This document shows positions 59,327 through 64,000 of a DNA stretch of 64,000 bases, in pieces. Numbering within the stretch: the stretch's first letter is position 1; every line of letters begins with the position of its first letter. The DNA lies in NCBI RefSeq assembly GCF_046348265.1, contig NZ_JAXMEO010000005.1; one strand, given 5' to 3'. Position numbers and translations under genes: made by a program. The notes beneath the pieces are model-generated. The model searched no databases and was not told where the DNA came from. It worked only from the letters and a program-made list of their open reading frames with translations. The stretch comes from Pelomonas sp937871895 (GTDB lineage Bacteria; Pseudomonadota; Gammaproteobacteria; Burkholderiales; Burkholderiaceae_C).

Positions 59327-60445
59327 TCAAACTTTGACGAACCAGCGGCGCCGGTACATGAACCAGGCCACGGCGTACATCACCGCCACAAAGGCGATGG
59401 CGTGCAGCAGCGAGGCGCTCTTGGGCGCGAAGCCCCAGGCCAGGAAGGCGGCATACGCAGCCTGCCCGAGCGGGACCAGCTCCAGCAACTTGGCCAGCAC
59501 GGCGGCGACGATGTAGAGGAAGAGGGCGTTCATGCCGAAGACGACCAGCGGGTGCAGGGCCCGCGCCCAGCGCTCGCGCGCCAGCGGCTCGGGCCGCGCG
59601 TCGAGCAGCCAGTAGAAGGCGGCGAAGACGATCAAGGCCCAGCCCGTGGTGAGGCAGACGAAGGCCGGCGTCCACAGCGACTTGTTGATGGGCATCAGCA
59701 CCGCATCGAGCACGTAGGCCAGCGCCAGCGAGCCGAGGCCCGCCAGCGTCCAGCGCATCGCGCGGTCGGCCGGCGCAAAGCGCGAGTGCAGCTCGCGCCC
59801 GGCCAGCACGCCAAGCAGCTGGCTGGCCACGGCGGGCACGGTGGAGAGCAGGCCTTCGGGGTCCCAGGTGCGGGCCTGGGACCAGAGGTGATTGGGGCCA
59901 AAGAGCGCGCGGTCGAGCCAGGCGCCGACGTCCTGCCCCGGCTGCAGGCTGGCCTGGCGCACCACGCCTTCGGCATCCGGCACCGGCACGCCCAGTTGCA
60001 GCGCCGCATAGGCCGCGAGCAGGCCCAGCGCGCAGAGCCACAGGCCACGCGGGCCGCACCAGATCACGATGGGCGCCGCGCAAAGCGTGCACAGGCCCAG
60101 ACGTTGCAGCACGCCGGGCAGGCGCAAGCTGGCGAGGTCATAGAACGGGAAGCCGTTCAGCAGCACGCCGATGCCGATGATCAGCAGTGCGCGGCGGCCG
60201 GTCTGGGTCAGCAACTGGGTCTTGTTGGCGCCGCCCTGTGCACGCCGCGCAAGGCTCATGGCCATGGACACGCCGGAGATGAAGACGAAGAACGGAAAGA
60301 TCCAGTCCGTCACCGTCCAGCCATGCCAGTGCGCGTGCAGCAGCGGCGCATAGACCTGGCCCCAGTCGCCCGGGTTGTTGACCAACAGCATCGCGGCGAT
60401 GGTGAGGCCGCGGAAGGCGTCGAGGCTCAAGAGGCGCTGATTCAA
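59327..60445 (-). CDS. NagX-like acyltransferase membrane protein (HGSNAT family)
   Basis: Integral membrane protein of 372 residues with about nine or ten helices, related to heparan-alpha-glucosaminide N-acetyltransferase. It starts MNQRLLSLDAFRGLTIAAMLLVNNPGDWG, with HAHWHGWTVTDWIFPFFVFISGVSMAMSL and LPGVLQRLGLC, where conserved His and Asp residues lie. In other Gram-negatives a nagX gene often accompanies N-acetylglucosamine or peptidoglycan-recycling genes. Its start overlaps the MFS gene by 4 bp. It probably acts on amino-sugar or muropeptide material at the membrane. Confidence 0.88.
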   Translation of the reverse strand: MNQRLLSLDAFRGLTIAAMLLVNNPGDWGQVYAPLLHAHWHGWTVTDWIFPFFVFISGVSMAMSLARRAQGGANKTQLLTQTGRRALLIIGIGVLLNGFPFYDLASLRLPGVLQRLGLCTLCAAPIVIWCGPRGLWLCALGLLAAYAALQLGVPVPDAEGVVRQASLQPGQDVGAWLDRALFGPNHLWSQARTWDPEGLLSTVPAVASQLLGVLAGRELHSRFAPADRAMRWTLAGLGSLALAYVLDAVLMPINKSLWTPAFVCLTTGWALIVFAAFYWLLDARPEPLARERWARALHPLVVFGMNALFLYIVAAVLAKLLELVPLGQAAYAAFLAWGFAPKSASLLHAIAFVAVMYAVAWFMYRRRWFVKV

Positions 60446-61713
60446 GTGGCCTCCTCTCGCCCAAAGCCCTCAGGGATGCACAGCAGCGCCGTCATCACGA
60501 GGCTGGGGATGGTGGCCACCAGCACCCAGGCAAAGAAGGGCACATAGCCAATCGCGTCCTGCAGCGCGCCGCTCCACATGCCGGGCAGCATCATCCCCAG
60601 GGCCATGAAGCCGGTGCAGATGGCGTAGTGCGCGGTCTTGTCCTGCCCTTCGGCGAACCAGATCATGGCCATCAGGTAGGCCGTGAAGCCGAGCCCGTAG
60701 CCAAACTGCTCCAGCGCCAGCAGGCTGCTCACCACGACGAGGCCCGGCGGGTGCACCAGGGCCAGGACGAGGAACACCACGTTCGGCACATGCATGGCCG
60801 CCACCAGCGGCCACAGCGCGCGCTTGAGGCCGACCCGGGAGATGATCCAGCCGCCCAGCAGGCCGCCGAGCGTCAAGGCGGTGAGGCCGACGGTGCCGTA
60901 CGCGATGCCGACCTGCTGCGTCGTGAGCCCGAGGCCGCCTTCGCTCGGTGGGTCCAGCAAGAACGGCGTGGCCAGCTTGAGCAGTTGCGCCTCCGGGAAG
61001 CGGTAGAGCAGCAGGAAGCCCAAGATCACCGCGATGCGGGGCTTGGCAAAGAAGCGGGCGAAGACGCCGATGAAGTCCTGCACCAGCGAGCCCGCCGCAT
61101 GCCGGCCCGGCCCCGGCACATCAGCTACCGGGCGCGGCAGCGCCCAGAGGTGCCACAGCGCCAGCAGGGCAAAGCCACCGCCCAACACGCCAAACACCCA
61201 GCTCCAGGCCGTGACGACGCTGCCCGTGCGCTCGGCCAGAGTCCCGGCCAGCCAGACGAGGCCGCCCTGCCCGCCGATGTTGGCAAGGCGATAAGCCGTG
61301 GAGCGCACGCCGACAAAAGCGGCCTGCGTCTTCTGCGGCAAGGCCAGCAGGTAGAAGCCATCAGCCGCGATGTCGTGCGAGGCCGAAGCAAAGGCCATCA
61401 GCCAGAACACCGCGAGCGACATCTTGAAGGCCTGCGGCCCCGGCAGCGTCAAGGCCACCGAAGCGAGCGCTGCCCCGAGCACGAACTGCAGCACCGCCAC
61501 CCACTGCCGCTTGCGCCCGAACAGCTCGACGAGCGGCGACCACAGCGGCTTGATGACCCAGGGCAGGTAAAGCCAGCTCGTATAGAGCGCGATGTCGGTG
61601 TTGGAGAAGCCGAGGTTCTTGTAGAGGATGACGCTGAGCGTCATCACCACGACGTAGGGGATGCCTTGGGCGAAGTACAGCGATGGCACCCAGCGCCAGG
61701 GGGATGTATTCAT
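60442..61713 (-). CDS. AmpG-like major facilitator transporter
   Basis: Inner-membrane MFS permease of 423 residues and about 12-14 helices, resembling muropeptide permease AmpG: PSLYFAQGIPYVVVMTLSVILYKNLGFSNTDIALYTSWLYLPWVIKPLWSPLVE at the N-terminus and SASHDIAADGFYLLAL in the central loop. It imports GlcNAc-anhydroMurNAc peptides in relatives. Between murQ and the NagX-like gene, it fits a peptidoglycan-recycling cluster. The start at 61713 gives MNTSPWRWVPSLYFAQ. A large inverted repeat lies directly upstream. Confidence 0.85.
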   Translation of the reverse strand: MNTSPWRWVPSLYFAQGIPYVVVMTLSVILYKNLGFSNTDIALYTSWLYLPWVIKPLWSPLVELFGRKRQWVAVLQFVLGAALASVALTLPGPQAFKMSLAVFWLMAFASASHDIAADGFYLLALPQKTQAAFVGVRSTAYRLANIGGQGGLVWLAGTLAERTGSVVTAWSWVFGVLGGGFALLALWHLWALPRPVADVPGPGRHAAGSLVQDFIGVFARFFAKPRIAVILGFLLLYRFPEAQLLKLATPFLLDPPSEGGLGLTTQQVGIAYGTVGLTALTLGGLLGGWIISRVGLKRALWPLVAAMHVPNVVFLVLALVHPPGLVVVSSLLALEQFGYGLGFTAYLMAMIWFAEGQDKTAHYAICTGFMALGMMLPGMWSGALQDAIGYVPFFAWVLVATIPSLVMTALLCIPEGFGREEAT

Positions 61714-61733
61714 GCCGTCTGACCCAATGCAGC

Positions 61734-61808
61734 AACACAGCCACAGAGACACAGAGACACAGAGAAATGCAAGAGTTCTCTGTGTCTCTGTGTCTCTGTG
61801 GCTGTGTT
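61734..61808. repeat. Perfect 33-base inverted repeat with internal 8-base tandem units
   Basis: Left arm 61734-61766 and right arm 61776-61808 are perfect reverse complements over 33 bases, with a nine-base loop (61767-61775). Each arm contains three tandem copies of an eight-base unit (CACAGAGA). It sits in the gap between murQ and the MFS gene, both on the minus strand. It will form a very stable hairpin; it may be a REP/MITE-like element or an mRNA-stabilising or termination signal. Confidence 0.9.
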
Positions 61809-61816
61809 CAAGAGCC

Positions 61817-62695
61817 TCACCCCAAGGCGCCCCGCACGCTGCCCTCGTTCGCCGCGAGCCGGGCCCGGGCGTCGTCAACGCTGACGCCCAGCCGAATCGC
61901 CACGACGGCGGTCTTCACATGCTGGTCGCATTGCGCCAGCACCTTGGCCGCTTCTGCCTCTTCAGCGCCGGTGGCCCGCACCGTCAGCACCAGCGCGCGG
62001 CGGCGCAGCTTGGCGTTGGTGGCCTTCACGTCCACCATCAGGTTGCCGTAGACCTTGTGCAGCTTGACCATCAAGCTCGACGACAAGGTGTTGAGCGCGA
62101 TCTTCTGCGCCGTGCCGGCCTTGAGCCGCGTGCTGCCCGAGATGATCTCGGGCCCGGTGTCGAGCACGATACCGATCTCGGCCTCCAGGGCCACCGGCGC
62201 GCCGGGGTTGTTGGCGATGCCGATGGTCAGCGCGCCGGCCGCACGCCCGGCAGCGAGGGCGCCCAGCACATAGGGTGTTGACCCCGACGCGGCGATGCCG
62301 ATCAGCACGTCATTCGGTCCGGGTGCCAGCGCGGTGATGTCGGCGGCGCCGAGCAGGGTCGAGTCTTCGGCCCCTTCGACCGCTTCAAACATCGCGCCTT
62401 GCCCGCCCGCCAGCACCGCCACCGCCCGCTCGCGCGGCCAGGAGAAGGTGGGCGGCAGCTCCACGCTGTCCAGCACCCCCAGCCGGCCCGAGGTGCCAGC
62501 GCCGGCGTACAGCAGCCGGCCGCCCGCGCGCAGCCGGGGCAGGGCAGCCTCGACGGCGACTTCAAGTTGGGGGGTGGCGGCCCGCACGGCCTCGACGGCA
62601 CGCTGCTGGTCGGCGATGAAGGCATCCAGCAGCTCGGCCGTCGCGTAGAGGTCGAGGTCGGGATGTTCGGAGTTCGGGGTCTCGGTGTGCAGCAT
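61817..62695 (-). CDS. murQ: N-acetylmuramic acid 6-phosphate etherase
   Basis: Cleaves the lactyl ether of MurNAc-6-phosphate to give GlcNAc-6-phosphate and D-lactate during cell-wall recycling. It has 292 residues. The SIS-domain signatures are clear: LLYAGAGTSGRLGVLDSVELPPTFSWP (substrate binding), EDSTLLGAAD, IGIAASGSTPYVLGALAAGRA, and ISGSTRLKAGTAQKIALNTLSSSLMVKLHKVYGNLMVD. The start at 62695 (MLHTETPNSEHPDLD) is preferred over an upstream ATG, which only adds a hydrophobic leader. It leads the cluster with AmpG-like, NagX-like and GHL10 genes, and diverges from bufA across 185 bp. Confidence 0.94.
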   Translation of the reverse strand: MLHTETPNSEHPDLDLYATAELLDAFIADQQRAVEAVRAATPQLEVAVEAALPRLRAGGRLLYAGAGTSGRLGVLDSVELPPTFSWPRERAVAVLAGGQGAMFEAVEGAEDSTLLGAADITALAPGPNDVLIGIAASGSTPYVLGALAAGRAAGALTIGIANNPGAPVALEAEIGIVLDTGPEIISGSTRLKAGTAQKIALNTLSSSLMVKLHKVYGNLMVDVKATNAKLRRRALVLTVRATGAEEAEAAKVLAQCDQHVKTAVVAIRLGVSVDDARARLAANEGSVRGALG

Positions 62696-62880
62696 GGTGT
62701 CAGCCGGCAAGCATGCCATGACCAACAGCAGGCCCCAGGCCCTGCGGCGCAGAATCTTTGCGCCCGCTGTAAGGACTCTGAGCTTCGCCCGACACAAGCT
62801 GGCAAGCCGATGCGGTCCCGCCGTCAGCCGGCCTGTGTTCCCACCCAACCCTGACCTTCTGCTTTAGATTGGAGCTCACC

Positions 62881-63138
62881 ATGAACGCAACCCTCAAGAC
62901 CGGCCTGTCCGTCGCCGCTGCCGCCGCCGCCCTGTTTGCCACCACCGCTGGTGTCACCACCGCCGCTGCCGCCGACGGCATGGTCAAGTGTTCCGGCGTC
63001 AACAGCTGCAAGGGCAGCTCCGAGTGCAAGACCGCCAAGAGCGACTGCAAGGGCCACAACAGCTGCAAGGGCCAGGGCTGGGTCAGCAAGAAGTCGGCTG
63101 ACGAGTGCACCAAGGCTGGCGGTAAGGTAGAAAAGTAA
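62881..63138 (+). CDS. bufA: Bufferin precursor peptide (BufA, DUF2282)
   Basis: Secreted Cys-rich peptide of 85 residues, precursor of a copper-buffering RiPP. A signal peptide (GLSVAAAAAALFATTAGVTTAAAA, about 8-31) precedes a core with six Cys at 37, 43, 49, 56, 62 and 76 in the pattern CSGVNSCKG-SSECKTAKSDCKGHNSCKGQGWV. The GVNSCKG and GHNSCKGQG repeats are the family hallmark. The modifying MNIO enzyme is encoded 149 bp downstream. GGAG (62871-62874) is placed six bases before the ATG. Export of the peptide is expected after modification of Cys residues in the cytoplasm. Confidence 0.9.
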   Translation: MNATLKTGLSVAAAAAALFATTAGVTTAAAADGMVKCSGVNSCKGSSECKTAKSDCKGHNSCKGQGWVSKKSADECTKAGGKVEK

Positions 63139-63220
63139 TCCCCCCCGGTGGCGCTTCGCGCCTCCCCCCCAGGGGGGCGCACCCAGTGGCCCGGCAGAGC
63201 CGGTTCCACGGGTGCCGCTG
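63139..63220 (+). repeat. Dispersed C-run/G-run repeat between bufA and bufB
   Basis: Right after the bufA stop the sequence has CGGTGGCGCTTCGCGCC, then C- and G-runs, then CAGTGGCCCGGCAGAGCC and GGTTCCACGGG. The last block is the reverse complement of the element at 3996-4020 (kdsD-kdsC gap) with few differences. It can fold into strong GC hairpins and would reduce read-through from bufA to bufB, setting more precursor than enzyme. Confidence 0.7.
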
Positions 63221-63287
63221 GATGTAGCGCGGCCGCCGATGGCGGCGCGCTGCATGCGGATGTGCTGCGACCTGCTGGCCCGATGTC

Positions 63288-64000
63288 ATGACCAAGATCC
63301 AAGGCTTCGGCCTCGGCCTGCGTGTCGAGCACTACGCCGCCTTTGAGGCGGGTGTGGAGCCCGCGCTGCGGCCGCAGTGGCTGGAGATCATTTCCGAGAA
63401 CTACATGGTGCCGGGCGGCAAGCCGCTGTGGCATTTGGATCGCATTCGCGCCGATTACCCGCTGGTGATGCACGGCGTGTCGATGTCGATCGGCTCCACG
63501 GCGCCGCTGGACAGAGACTACCTGCGGGACTTGAAGGCACTGGCGGACCGGCTGCAGCCGGGCTGGGTGTCGGACCACCTGTGCTGGACGGGCGTCGATC
63601 ACCGGAATTTGCATGACTTGCTGCCGATGCCTTACACGGCCGCAGCGCTTGATCACCTGACCATGCGTGTGCACGAAGCCCAAGAGCTTCTGCAGCGCCC
63701 GCTGGTGCTGGAGAACGTCTCCAGCTATATCCGCTTTGCGGCCGACGAAATGAGCGAGGCCGAGTTCGTGGCCGAGCTGCTGCGGCGCACGGGCGCAGGG
63801 CTCCTGCTCGACGTGAACAACATCTATGTGTCGAGCCGCAATCACGGCTTTGACCCCCTCGACTACCTGGACCGCATGCCCGCCGGCCAGATCCGTCAGA
63901 TCCACCTTGCGGGCCACGAGGACCGGGGCGACATCGTCATCGACACGCACGACCACCCGGTGCGTGACGAGGTCTGGGCGCTTTACGCCGAAGCCGTGCG
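63288..64000 (+). CDS. bufB: MNIO-type bufferin maturase BufB (DUF692), 3' end outside window
   Basis: Multinuclear non-heme iron oxygenase of the DUF692 family, which modifies Cys residues of the bufferin precursor. 237 codons lie within the window; the end is missing. The sequence begins MTKIQGFGLGLRVEHYAAF and shows LEIISENYMVPGG, MHGVSMSIGSTAPLD, VSDHLCWTGVDHRNLHDLLPMPY, VLENVSSYIRF, LLLDVNNIYVSSRNHGFDPLDYL and IHLAGHEDRGDIVIDTHDHPVRDEVW. Its His, Asp and Glu residues match the iron ligands of the TIM barrel. The ATG at 63288 is followed by no competing start. A BufC/DUF2063 partner is expected beyond 64000. Confidence 0.93.
   Translation, partial: MTKIQGFGLGLRVEHYAAFEAGVEPALRPQWLEIISENYMVPGGKPLWHLDRIRADYPLVMHGVSMSIGSTAPLDRDYLRDLKALADRLQPGWVSDHLCWTGVDHRNLHDLLPMPYTAAALDHLTMRVHEAQELLQRPLVLENVSSYIRFAADEMSEAEFVAELLRRTGAGLLLDVNNIYVSSRNHGFDPLDYLDRMPAGQIRQIHLAGHEDRGDIVIDTHDHPVRDEVWALYAEAV

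Noticed and set aside
61734..61808. Coding sequence across the inverted repeat
   Set aside because: Open frames crossing it exist on both strands only because of its simple composition; the flanking genes explain the area.

Overview
The window is GC-rich, densely packed bacterial chromosome with many 4-bp ATGA/GTGA gene overlaps. Four features suggest a betaproteobacterium of the order Burkholderiales, probably the Leptothrix/Rubrivivax/Roseateles side: the kdsD-kdsC-lptC cluster, TctA/TctB carriers, exosortase-type PEP-CTERM proteins, and a dispersed intergenic C-run/G-run repeat. This placement is inference; no rRNA, tRNA or phage integration module was seen. No gene-free stretch exceeds 300 bases; the largest is 953-1223, which holds the duplication joint and the probable promoter of the second PEP-CTERM copy.

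Left part (1-12109). A tandem duplication of a PEP-CTERM gene plus the 3' end of an SDR gene opens the window. An envelope cluster follows: SDR, lptC, kdsC and kdsD on the minus strand, then a PAP2 phosphatase and an OpgB-like phosphoglycerol transferase on the plus strand. A low-GC orphan with a possible PD-(D/E)XK nuclease core comes next, then an FGGY kinase with tctA/tctB.

Signalling and transport (12332-29958). A solute-binding-like protein, two LuxR-type response regulators and a hybrid-free histidine kinase precede glpK and a Fic-like gene with a palindromic operator. A six-gene minus-strand operon (MacB-like permease, HlyD-like adaptor, ABC ATPase, ExbB, ExbD, and a membrane-anchored protein with a jelly-roll-like end) faces an NtrC-family regulator and its kinase. 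A sigma-54 promoter and two matching operators lie between them. glpD follows.

Middle (29951-42748). Two PEP-CTERM proteins, TerC and a VOC protein precede an unusual minus-strand operon: a Sel1 protein, a very long TonB/TolA-like protein, a lone contractile-tail tube protein (T4 gp19-like) and a small membrane protein. No other tail genes are nearby. A CoA-transferase and a chemoreceptor follow.

Right part (42841-64000). A PAS kinase/LuxR regulator pair is followed by a GntR-controlled envelope ABC operon that includes an acyltransferase-ABC ATPase fusion and a lipoprotein serine hydrolase. Next are a hydratase and a HigBA-type toxin-antitoxin pair. A cyanate operon (transporter plus cyanase) follows, then a transglutaminase-like protein. 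A peptidoglycan-recycling cluster (murQ, AmpG-like MFS, NagX-like, GHL10) and the start of a bufferin operon (bufA, bufB cut by the window end) close the window.
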